A DNA stretch of 64,000 nucleotides from Fasciola hepatica (lineage: Eukaryota; Platyhelminthes; Trematoda; Plagiorchiida; Fasciolidae): assembly GCA_948099385.1 (NCBI GenBank), contig CANUEZ040000183.1, forward strand, positions 2,914,001 to 2,978,000, in the 5' to 3' direction. Below the pieces are notes generated by a model. The model made no database searches, was not told the DNA's origin, and saw only the letters and a program-made list of their open reading frames with translations. Of this stretch, positions 48,569 to 59,499 are shown in pieces. The translations under genes and the position numbers were made by a program. How positions within the stretch are numbered: position 1 is the first letter of the stretch; each line of letters starts with the position of its first letter.

Positions 48569-48639
48569 TGGTGAGCAACCAAGGGCACTACTACTTTGCG
48601 GTCTCCAACCAGTTCTCGGATCAAGAATTCGTCTTCAAT

Positions 48640-49670
48640 ATACTATCAATAAACAGACAGCTAAAATAGGATCTCCGGTATCTTCAGTCAAACTATTTTA
48701 CGGAACGCGTTAACTTAAGATATTTCCCATACCCGGGTGTGCTGAACGACATTTTTGCTGCAAATTTGATTGCTTGATTCTGTCTGGTTCTTCAAAACAG
48801 TTGCTGGCATATGGTTGGTTGATTCCTTTCTATTTTGTCACGAAAAAAATGGACATCGATTTTACTTCACCGGCTTCGGCCTTGTCATCAAGCTGTACAC
48901 CTTAACTCAGTTGTTTGAGCTAAATTTCATTTATTTGCATTCATAATAATTTGTTTGAAATCGCTGATCAGCACAATGATTCCTGTGTAACCCTATCCCA
49001 CAACATACTGCAGGACCGTGTTCCTCAGTTACATGAAGACTTATGATTCGGTTGCTCCCATCAGTTCACTTGTTTTGCATTCCGAAAACTAACCTCTAGA
49101 ATAAATGTGCACAGACGCTCCCTATACCCTATCTGGCTGTATATCAGATCCGTTGGAAGATGATAAATGCTCGGTTAATTGCATAACTCTCCAGTTGATT
49201 TCATCTCATTTTACTCTATCCTCCTCTTACACTAATTTATCATAACTCATTTTAGTTCTACGGTACGAAGTCAGATCGAAAATACCAGCTCACCACGCGT
49301 ACTTTGATGTCAATTAAACTGGTATCTAGACTAAATCTTCGGTTGGACCATTACGATTGGAGACTTCCTTCATCTAGTTAAAGATCGAATGAAGAATGTA
49401 AGCAGTGAAGCCCCAAATTCAATTTACCATACAACAAGTGATCCCAGTCACTCTAGGCATCTCGAATCAACGAACTAACGAGAATACTACTGATCCCTGT
49501 TTGATGCCTTTTTAAAGTATTTCCAGAGAAACAAATGCAAGGAAGCTGATTCTATCCATACAAGTGGGCGAATGTTTGTTCTGACAAAAAGAAATCTAAA
49601 GAAAAAAATACAAAAGCAAACCATGAGCTGATCAGCGATATCGATTTTGCTGAATAATAACATATTTTGG
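48640..49670. other. No recognisable gene
   Basis: No LTR boundaries of the BEL element could be found in this flank. Confidence 0.35.
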
Positions 49671-49679
49671 AGAACCTAC

Positions 49680-49801
49680 CTGATGTTTCTCACTTGAACG
49701 TTGCCGCCGTCCATCGCAATATAAACGGTGACTTTCTGTCTACCAGTCAGTTGCCCTACCAGTCGATAGCGGTGTGACCAATAGAAACATTTTTCCATTA
49801 C
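49680..49801 (-). CDS. Candidate host exon, weakly YWTD-like
   Basis: A 122-bp minus-strand segment between a pyrimidine-rich acceptor (ending TTTTGATAG before 49801) and the donor CAG/GTAGGT (exon end 49680). Only one frame is open; it starts in phase 0 and ends with two bases of a split codon. It reads CFYWSHRYRLVGQLTGRQKV then TVYIAMDGGNVQVRNI. The YW-S start and the later IAMDG-N segment resemble one blade of an LDL-receptor class B (YWTD) propeller, but the spacing is loose and the key TD is missing. I treat the exon call as plausible and the domain as a guess. Confidence 0.35.
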
Positions 49802-49809
49802 CTATCAAA

Positions 49810-52800
49810 ATGAGGATAAATACAAATATACCACTTACCAACTGACACGACTGTACCTCATGAGTAATCACGTTCAGACAATAGAAAAACGTATCGGGGG
49901 CAAACAGTTGTTCTCAGTGAATGCTTCACTAGCATGTGAAAATCACATTGGAAAAGGGGGGTTTTCAAAGGGTCCACGGTAATTCGGATCAGAAAGTAGG
50001 ATTATGTGGGAGGTTTTGGAATCAGGCGCATGCATTGGTCAGTTGGAAATAGAAATTTGGTTTGAAGGCGTTTTGTTTCAAATACGCAATACAGTGTGTA
50101 TGTCAGTAGTTCAATTTCAACGATTTAAATCCAATCTTGGGCACTGTTACAACCCATACCGTAAATACACTAACCACCAGTAACTCAAAGGTAGCTAAAA
50201 TAATTGAAAGAAGTAGACCGGCCCAAGTACATCTTCTTGAGCAGAGCTGAAAACAGTTCCGGGGTGGTGATCATGAATGAAACCGACTGAATCACATAAC
50301 TACGTAATCTGCTCGAAGAAAGAAAGTAAGTTCACACATTCTCCAGGATAACGAAGACAGACGGCGCATATTGCTAGAAGTGATTCTTCGAAAGCAGCTC
50401 TTGACTAATCGATTAAGTAACTTTCGCAGAACCTCTTTGTGAGTGGTAAAATCGATTGCTCGTCCCTGCAATCTGCTCAGGTATGAAAGAAGAACGGGGT
50501 TTTCATCATATTGAGTTTTAGAAGAAGGTCACGTCTTTCAGAATAACGGTGTGAAATCCTTTAAGGAGTCGATCAGAATAATTTTGGGGTGTCTCCCATC
50601 TCTTCTCGTCTATCTCTGGACCAGGTGTTCCTGGAATATATGTTAACGTCTTTCACCATTCGGTACTGTATTTCCTATCTGACTCGAATCGCCGTTGTCA
50701 CACGGCTAGCATGCTCAAACCACATTGATACACAGACAATTACAACCAGACATGTACAAAAACACTCACACACACACACAAACAACGTGACGATTTACGG
50801 GACCTCTGTTTCCCGCTCAATCCGTTTTCCGCGTACCCGAATTTCCTCAGGTGATTGCTTCCTTCCATGATAAACCTCTCAGTGTCATTTTTGCTCTCCA
50901 TGAAAGCAAAAACTTGTATTCAAGGTAAACAAATTTTCCAAAGAATCTATCGTTGGCACGGGGAAATTGAACCTTAAATATTGGGAATTCCAAGTGCGTT
51001 TTTCGCATCTGAAAGCCCAACACTGAAAGCCGGAAACGAACCGGTCAGAAGCTCTACCAACTGAAGTATCGCTCTACGTCTAACTGGCTTTGAATAACGT
51101 TAGTAAGTATTCACTGGTGCGTGAACCACAATTCCAGTGATACACCGCAGCTATCTTGGTTTTTACCACTAGCCTAGCTTCCTCGGCCACTTATCAATGG
51201 GACGAACAGTACACGGCTGAACATAATCCAGTGAGAGATGAAATATATTCATAGAATATACTGTTGACACGGGAAGCCTGAATCCTAAATAATAGAAAAC
51301 ACATTTTATTTGGCTGCATGTGATCTCATTTTTTCGTATTTTTGACATGGCTGTGAGCCGTCTTTGTTTAGAGCAGCAAAATAAACGGTATTTTTCTGTT
51401 GACTAACACTTTGGACAGAGCTCCCGGTACTCTGTGTAATTTCATTAATTATGCTTCCGTTGAAAGACGCGCCTTCGTTTGAAAGTGAATTGAACGATTG
51501 CTATAATCGAGAAACTTCATGATTCCTTATCGTGTTCTTTGCGTTCTATCTGGGACTTTACACGTGTTTCTATCATTCGGTTAGTGAAGGAAAGTCAATC
51601 ACCAAATTCTCCCACGCGGAATTATTAGAGAGGTCCAGTGGACTGATTGGGGTTGGTTGTGCAACGGATCACAATTGCATATTTCACAAACATGATACCA
51701 AAGTGCGCAGGTGTCAAATAGACGTACAGAACGAACTATGGAGAAGATAGGATACTTTGAGTGGTTGGAAGTGTGGCGGAGTTTCTATCCTTAAATGGTG
51801 TAAATTGGTGTAGACTTGATGAATCAATGGACAGTAAGTGGACATCTTTTGGCTAACTTCCGCCGTAAATCATGATCTTTAATAATTGGAATCCATCTAC
51901 ATAGTCGGATGCATCACTTTGGTGGAATAAACATGCATTGATCTTCATACACTGGTTATTTAGTGACAAGAAAACGGAATCGGTGAGGGGAAAAGATTGC
52001 TTCTAATGCCGGAAGTGGACCACGATAGGCAAACGTGTTGAGGTAAAACATAATAAACCGTGATACAGTCCATGGAGTACTAATTTTCAAACATTTCAGT
52101 GGCAACCAAAGTAAATGCTTCTGGTCAAAACCTATCTTTGCAATATCTGGGTACCAGCATGATGTCGACCGCTTTACAGCCATCAGGATTTCTCATACGC
52201 GTTTAGCGTCGAGTACAGAGTTTGAAAAATATAACAGACAATGGGCCAAACATTCGTCTAGCACAACCAGTTATAGCCAGTTTTGGGCTTTATGCTTCAT
52301 TAGGGTGAAGTTGAAACCGTTCTGCGTATAAACTGAGTGGATCTAATGAATTACAGGCAGATTCCAAACGGCATCTAACATCACAGCTTGAGACTGAGGC
52401 TATGCTCGTAACGGTGATTCGTGTTCAACCGAGTTCTTCAATATGCATCGCTGATAACAGTTTGTTCGTGTTCTCGCCGCTTAATTGCGTGAGTGCATTC
52501 CAGATTTTGCGATGGCTTTAATTTGTCCTCAATATCCGTCCATATTGAAAAATAATATGGAGTAGTTCAGCTTTGACTGATCTGGTTAGGACTCTGACAA
52601 GGGGGTACTTTTTGATTTGTTTCAAAACGGTGGATGAATTGGTATAAGTGTTGATACATACAATTTATGTTGGATGACTGAATAATATTGAGTACCTTTT
52701 AAGCAATCACACCCACAATTACCTTGGGGCTGGCTGGACTGTACCAGCGTTGACAATTTGTCGGTCCACTGTACTGCATGAAATGCTAATGGATATTCTT

Positions 52801-53280
52801 GTCACACGTTTTTTGTTATATGCTTGCACATGAGTACAGTGCTATGGGCGTTTGCCCAATAACCACGAAGGCCCACTGCACTAATGGGGAGAACCAGCAG
52901 TCAGATCCTGACACTTGGAGTGGAGAAACACATAAGGTCCACATGACAGTAAAAGGTTTAATAACTGTGTGATCTGAACTGTCTACAAGTGAACGATAGG
53001 AAACAAAACACAATGGGACAGCCTCCAAAACACAGACTTATGTGAGTGTCATGTACGGTTTGAGAGATAACGATACATTTCAGCCGTATACTTGTAGGAG
53101 ATCGAACATCAACTGAGCGATTAACCACAACAAAGTGAGGATGCTTAGTTCTTTGTATAAAACTGGAACAGAAAATAATATGGAGATTCATTAGCGAGTT
53201 CAAAAACAATTTCTCACAACATAGCACACATAGAGCATAAAGTTGAAGGAAGACTTTGGAAGACACCGATCTAGTTCGTG
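49810..53280. other. No recognisable gene; possible intron
   Basis: Nothing supportable on either strand. A 93-codon plus-strand frame at 50589-50870 and a 72-codon frame at 51532-51750 have no motifs. A short CA-rich run lies at 50765-50780. Confidence 0.4.
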
Positions 53281-53760
53281 GCTTGGTCTCCACCTTCTCA
53301 TTTCCAGTCCATGTAAGCAAGTGGGCTGGATATGGCCCAGCCCGAGACAGAGAGCTAACGGAAAGCGGCCTATCCCAAGCCCTTCGCCGGAACTTCTAAC
53401 CTTCAGGACAGTAGGACTATATATGAGTCTCGTAGCCCTCTGAAAGCAGGTGACAAATTGTTTAGTTCATACACCCTTCGGGAGAGACTAGATATTCTTG
53501 ATGCCCAGTACGCCCTTCCGTTGTTGACACCGATGAGCTCACCGTTGTACCCCTCATACACTATCCATGGTTAGTTTGGATTCAGGGTCTAGCCGTCTCC
53601 CCTGTACTGACTATCAGTCCGGTAACCCAGTGGAATGCGGCAGGTGCTCGTTCTCGTCTTCTTGTTTTGGTGGGAACACCTCAGCCATGAGAAGGCAACG
53701 TTTCGGACTTCCCCAGCAGAGGTTGTAGCACACACATGGTTTAATGGAAACACTTCAAGG
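53281..53760 (+). other. GC-richer block, possible old LINE or repeat 5' sequence
   Basis: Noticeably GC-richer than its flanks and lacking a long frame. Its texture (GGCCCAGCCCGAGAC, GAAAGCAGGTGACA, CATGAGAAGGCAACG) is like the block at 58.7-59.5 kb, though the two do not align by eye. Origin unknown. Confidence 0.25.
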
Positions 53761-53769
53761 GGCTTTCAG

Positions 53770-56290
53770 GATGAAAAGCCATCTAAGAGACCGGAACACC
53801 CACCCGAGACAACATTGGGGTTTTATCACATGTTTTACACTAGGGATATTTGAAGTATTTAGGAAACATTTTGCAATAATAGACAGGAAATGTATTAAGC
53901 CCATTGAGATGGCAGACAGGAAAAAGCCAACAAGGAGTCTGTTCCGACTCGTGTTTTGATTAACATCGATGATCGGGAACACCAATGTGGGCGATAGAAA
54001 AATGAAACGGACTTCAAAATAAGTTACACCACCGATCGTTTAGGTAGGCAACGATGCAACCATGATCTATTCCGAAAGATATGGAGCCCTCAAGATTGAG
54101 AATTGCATCGTCATTGTCGCCGTATGGCCAACAATGTTGGACCAGAAAGACAACCAGAGGTTTATGTTTCTGGTAGTGCATTGTTTTGCTCAGATAAGAT
54201 AAGCTTACAGGTACAGATTTGATGCTGCAGCCTCTGAACACGGATGAGCACATATTAGGGGTCGTCACTCTTCTTAAAGAATATTTCCAACCGGAGTCTT
54301 ACTTCTTCAAATGGCTGATAGATATTTCGAGAATTTTTCGTTTTTTATAGCAGATAGATTCAGTAGATGGTATTTTCGTCACAGGGCCAGTTAGTCAGCG
54401 GAATTCCCCTAGCTTTCTCAAATAATGTAAGAAAGATGACATTGTAACTACAGTTCGAAATTTGGTCATTGCTTTTATCGGGTGCCTAACGATTGTTTGT
54501 ACCATCCGTCGATTTCTGCCTGCAACTGGACTTGCAAAAAATGTTATATTGTGACTTCTTTCCCATTCTTGCCTTTTGCCAAGATTATTTAATTTTTCGA
54601 TACCACTGACTGAGCACTCTCACGGAATTCCGTAAGGCATTTCACGGAACGGGGTACGGTACAGCATTTTGGCCGCATACATCGAGAATCCCAGTCCATC
54701 AAAATGAATTTGTGCAGGTACAACATAGTCCACTTTGACTGGTCAGCCTGTGATATACTTTTTTTTCTTTGACGTGAAATATTTAAAGAAATCGTTTATG
54801 CAAGAAAATGACGTACGGTTATGTAGCCCTGGCCTTCCCTCTGTTTCGGTGCGCGTAGTTCGGGCTGCTTGATAAAATTTCGTTTTTTCAATTCAGGTAT
54901 TGCAAAAGTGAAAAATACCGGTCCAATTACATTTTTTCTGAGTCTGTATACATCATTTATCTCCCCGATTTCGAAAACAATTGGTTAACACTTTCTTCAT
55001 ACTTCATTGCTGGCCTCTTGACTGTCAAGCTTGGTAGTGCACTTTCCCCATTTATCTAAGCTTACGTTTTATGAAGCTTTTTGTTGTACTTGACTGAATT
55101 TCGTTTATGCAACGACCGCTAGTACGTCGTACAGTATACTGGTTGGGAAGAACAGTTCACCGGGATTCAGTTTTTCTCGAGGCGCGAAATTCGAGTTTCT
55201 ATCGTGCTTTCCTTCCGTCCAAATTCCTCATAAGAATCAACATTCCGTCATTCATGAACCATCCCCCAGAAGATGTAACTTGTTTAGATGGCGTGTTTAT
55301 TCTAACGACTGATCTCCCGGTCCGAACTCTGTACGCCTTACCTTGACAGCTTTGATATGATATGCTCAACAAATTCAAACAGGTAATCACCATGGGGAAA
55401 GGGACAAATCCAATGGAGTATACGGGTAGTGGGTTAGTCAGAGATACCATTGTGTACTACTTTCAGTGCGAGGGCTAAAATGAGTTCCAGCAAATATAAC
55501 GATCTCGCAGAGTTTTTCTCCTTCTGTTTTGGAGGTTTGAAAAGGATAGGAAACGCAAGAACAATCTGAATTCAAGCAATGAACTGCCCGTAATCATAAC
55601 CGTCAGAAAACAAAACTCAGTCCTACTGCAAACCACGCTTGGTTTGCGCTAGCATTTCGGAGAGTACAGCAATTAGCAAATAATGAAAACTATTTCAGGG
55701 AATGTGGCGGTTCAGGATTTTTTTCCATGTGCCATACCCGTACTATGGGTTTTTCGTGATTTTCTGGCTATCTCGGTAAATTTGGTCAGGAAGAACCTGT
55801 GAAGTGTAATTTACCTTCTCACTGTCTTACTCATCCTAGTCCGAGCGAATGTCATTTGCCTAATTTGTGTGTTTCTAGCAACGACTAAAACTATGGTGGA
55901 TGAGAAGCAATCGTATTGCCCAAGTACGTTTAGCTTATTAAACTCTGCAATACAAAATATAAGTAATATAGCGTCTGTCCGTCACCCCAAAAAATGCACT
56001 GATCTCATTCGACCGAAGGAGTCCAATCTCTCCCGAATTATCTGAAGTTGTTGAGGTTGGTGGATGGGGACTAAATTGATTGAAAATAAGTTATTGAGAA
56101 GCAGGAAATCGGGTTTGTTTAACACGATCTGTAACGCAGTAGAAACTCTCAAATCACCACTGAAACCATGGAAGCACTGCACAGCTATTTCTATTGCAGA
56201 AGTTGATCGCTGTGCTGGAGGCGGTTTGTTTTCCCGGTCAGTACCACTCATGGAACCGTGTTATATTACGTAAGGTATATTTTTTGACCA
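53770..56290. other. No recognisable gene
   Basis: Short frames only; the longest (54014-54268 minus, 84 codons; 55107-55346 plus, 79 codons) show no family resemblance. Confidence 0.4.
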
Positions 56291-56297
56291 ACGACTG

Positions 56298-56465
56298 AGA
56301 ACCTACCCGGATATCTTGGTGGTTATTCGTCTAACTATGGATTCAGCTCTGGTGGGGGTTCTGTGGATATCCATTGCTGATGATTCTAGACAAGGATGAG
56401 ACCTCTGTACCGTGCTTCCATGTTTTTCAGTAGTGAGCTGAGCTTTGATACTGCACGATGACCCA
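56298..56465 (+). mobile_element. Most complete SINE in the window, hammerhead-bearing tail
   Basis: Head: CCTACCCGGATATCTTGGTG (A-box side), a degenerate B-box position at 56341-56350, then GGTGGGGGTTCTGTGGAT. Tail: CTGATGA (56377-56383, intact), stem II TCT/GGA, GAGA at 56398-56401 instead of GAAA, GTA as the cleavage-like triplet, then CGTGCTTCCATG-TTTTCAG and GAGCTGAGCTTTGAT. The whole string follows the Sm-alpha SINE plan. One core change probably abolishes cleavage. The copies at 41.7 kb (head) and 43.4 kb (tail) are fragments of the same family. Confidence 0.65.
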
Positions 56466-56959
56466 TATTTTACTCAGCAGTAAGTTTTCATACGGTCATC
56501 AAATTGGACGTAATCAGTTCGTAATAAATAATACGGTGGATACCATGTCTGACTTAAACGTAAACCGCCTTGAATCAGAAACAAGAATGTTAATAAAATG
56601 AGCGCAACATATGTGGTTATAAAGGCAAAGAGGTAGCCTGAACGCCTCAGAACGCATTATTCAACGTTTTGAGGAATTGCAAATCACATTATAATTTGGT
56701 CTACAGAAACTCCTGCTAGAAAAGCTCTGCGACTTACGCAATATGCATTCACAGCTTTATATGATACAGTGTCACAATACGTTTCATCACAGTGGGACCG
56801 AAGGAGCAAACCGCACAGTGTGATGCTGCTCTGCCATACGATGAGAATATTCCTTTTTATGTGGTCATGCCAACATTGATGATCACTAATCAGGGTAGCG
56901 TTGGAAGATTCAAGTTATGGGGCACTTTTATGGAGAGAACAATTATTGGGTGATTGCAG

Positions 56960-57112
56960 AATAGGGTCCTATAGAAGAGCAATTCTTAACCACTTTCAAG
57001 TATGCGCTTCAACTGTCCTGGGACATTGTACAACGCGTAAATGGCTCTCCAGCGATCAAGCCAATATCTGGGAAAGCCACAATATGATCGGAAATTATGC
57101 GCGAAAATTCAG
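56960..57112 (+). CDS. Candidate host exon, unknown protein
   Basis: A 153-bp plus-strand segment after an acceptor-like GATTGCAG and before the strong donor CAG/GTAAAT at 57113. The open frame (one leading base, two trailing bases) reads IGSYRRAILNHFQVC, ASTVLGHCTTRKWLSSDQ, ANIWESHNMIGNYARKF. It is not AT-driven in composition. The acceptor's pyrimidine tract is weak. No family is recognised. Confidence 0.22.
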
Positions 57113-57472
57113 GTAAATGGATCAACAGTCGATATATCTACATCCACGACATTATTCTGTTGATCCGGTTGTTCTAAAAATCCGACTAACAGATTCTTTT
57201 CTACAGTTAACTTTCATTTTGTTTGTCTCCTCTAGATGGTATACAGTCGTGCATAATGCCATTTTTCCCCCGCTAGTATCGTGAAGATAAGAGGACAGGT
57301 GAAATTGGGTGACCTCAGTTGCAATGGCAAACTTGTCCTGAGTTTAAATTATGAGAAAAAGTGAAGTTTCCCATGGAAAGAACTTTTGCTGAAAAAACAG
57401 GAGTTAAATTCATTTCTGATGGTCTCCATCGCTGTAGACCAATTCCCCGTTCTGTCTTTAGCCCTTTAACCA

Positions 57473-57491
57473 CCCCCCCCCCTCCTCCCCC
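57473..57491 (-). other. C-run; G-quadruplex-like on the minus strand
   Basis: C10-T-C2-T-C5 on the plus strand, giving G-rich sequence on the minus strand. It lies in sequence without a recognised gene and is also an indel-prone homopolymer. Confidence 0.6.
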
Positions 57492-57499
57492 TGTTCCTC

Positions 57500-58710
57500 A
57501 CGAGTCAAGGAGAGAGACACTCCCAATCACTTCAGATAACTGATGCCAACGTCAAGGTGAGAAGAACGCAGACCGGTAACTGTTCATCTGCCTGTCGCGA
57601 TAAGGTCATCATTTAAACTAAAAGCCTGAAAAATCCACTGACGAAGATTTAAAGGGATGTTCTTTTGTACACCCAACACGTCGGAGTTTCTCTGATATAT
57701 ATGACTTTAAATCTTTTCGTAATGAGGTGCGGAATTTTCGCATTGTTCATGAGGATCCTTGTTTTAGTCAGTATCTATGCTCAGTCGCAAAAGGTCAAAG
57801 TAGGATTAGGAATTTCTTTATCGATCTAAAAGCGACTATAAGCCCACAGCTGAAGAAGCCATCAGTTGTACCTGCAAAACAAACACAAATCACTTCGTAG
57901 TTCCAGCTGTCCACAAATTCACTTCGATGACAAATGCACGATTAAAGATTTGCCGAATGGGGCACATGAACTCATCTGTGTGATAAAAAATCGTCGAAGA
58001 AATTCCTTTCGCTGGTTACGAGCCTACCATCTGTACGTTATTTTCAACAAAACTTAAAATAAAGCCAAATCCCTAGGATTGATTTGATTTCCTTTTCTAA
58101 TATGTCAGTTCAGAAACGACCATATTTTGCTCTGTCATATCGTGTGTCATGTTACGTTTTTATAAACAGTTAGACAACGTATAAACGTGAATATAATTAC
58201 TCGTGTATTCTTCATTGTTCATTTACTACTGAATGTCAGATGAGTGAACATGAACTATCCAGGGAAAACCTAAGTCGGGCGTTGAAACTTGAACATATTG
58301 CACTTTCTCCATAATAAACTCTTAATGTGAGACTCATGAATATAAAGAATGTACGGGAACTGAACCGTTATTAACTGGGGGATATCGTCAATCCCAAGCA
58401 GTATGGCATACGTGTTCACCCAAAAAAATACCTTTTGTTTTCCTACCTACGTTTCATAGTATAGCTTGCTCGTAGGTTGCGCAATTGGATGAAATGTTGA
58501 ATCTCATAACTGATCTGTAATATACTGATCACTGGAATGAAACGGAATTTAAAAACCCTGAATAAATTAGCGGATCATAATGTGTTACACAAGAGTAACG
58601 TGAAGCTTTTGGGTCGGGATTCAGCGTGGAATGCTGACGACTAGCATGCGATCAGTAACCCAAAAATAGCTATCCACTTTGAAAGACTACTGTATTATAT
58701 TTCTGCCCAT
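57500..58710. other. No recognisable gene
   Basis: AT-rich, short frames only. Confidence 0.4.
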
Positions 58711-58714
58711 CACG

Positions 58715-59490
58715 ACGAGACTGCACCTTGACGTGGTGTGATGGCTTGCGCACCTCTATGACCCAAAGAGCTATACAGGATGGCTTATTTAAGCCGGAGA
58801 TGCAATCATACCTGACATGTCAATGGGTAGAGGTAAGACAAAGTCCAGTCCCCTGGTCCTCCAGGTTGGGGGTTGATTTGAGCTGGCAACTCAGTCGGCA
58901 AAATCAGTGGAAGAATAATTGGTCCAAGCAAATGGGCTCCCACTAAGCCATCCCGTTGCCTTGCGGATAGGTTCTTGTTAGAACTAAAGGCTTTGGATGA
59001 GGACCCTAATGGTTCTTCTGCTTTGTGGCTGGACACCCTAGCATTACCCGTCCAACATCTCCCATGAACTGCACGAATACAAAGAATTCCATACTGCATC
59101 GGTCGTCGCGCAAGATAATCAGCACCGCGCTGCCCATGGCATCGAGCGGGGTGGGTAGTGATAAGTAGGTTACTGCTCAGAGTTCCCTCTGTTTTATTCA
59201 ACCTTTGTCTTCTGTCCCCAACCACCTCTCTTTGCCCCATCTACCTAACCAGTTGGCTTTCGGAAGGATAGTTGCGTTAAACGCAATTTGTTTGTAATCT
59301 CGGCTGACGCCTCAACGGACTGCAGCTCCGCCTCCCTTGTATCACTGGTGGGGCCCCATGTGAGGTCATGACATTGTCTCCCTTGGAATGCTCATTCATC
59401 AACCATGTTACTGCTATCCATAGGCCTAGAATCTCCACCCAGTCGTTGTGGTTGAGGTACTTGGGGTGAGCTCCACTTACTCAAGCTTCC
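58715..59490 (+). mobile_element. GC-richer block resembling a fluke LINE 5' region
   Basis: It starts GAGACTGCACCTTGACGTGG and includes GACCCAAAGAGCTATACAGG, GTCAATGGGTAGAGG, TGGGCTCCCACTAAGCCAT and CGAGCGGGGTGGGTAG. I recall this phrase order from 5' leaders of schistosome non-LTR retrotransposons, though I cannot verify the match here. GC content drops sharply on both sides. No endonuclease or RT frame follows, so it would be a 5' fragment. The minus-strand 144-codon frame at 58806-59240 is a by-product of the GC content. Confidence 0.35.
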
Positions 59491-59499
59491 GCTTACGGG

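Larger units (their letters stand above)
44792..48620 (-). mobile_element. BEL/Pao LTR retrotransposon, rearranged and truncated
   Basis: Minus-strand element with Gag (DUF1759-like), a CCHC zinc knuckle, retropepsin and the start of RT, the BEL/Pao order. Blocks are shuffled: reading 5' to 3' on the minus strand, block B is Gag-middle to protease start (48568-47428), block A is Gag start to Gag-middle (47203-45868), and block C is protease end to RT start (45867-44792). Blocks A and B share 269 bp. Block B ends where block C begins in protein terms, as if block A had been inserted into the protease gene. The catalytic RT core, RNase H, integrase and both LTRs are missing. Confidence 0.85.

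Noticed and set aside
58806..59240. 144-codon minus-strand frame
   Set aside because: By-product of the GC-richer block; no motif, and the plus strand resembles non-coding LINE leader sequence.
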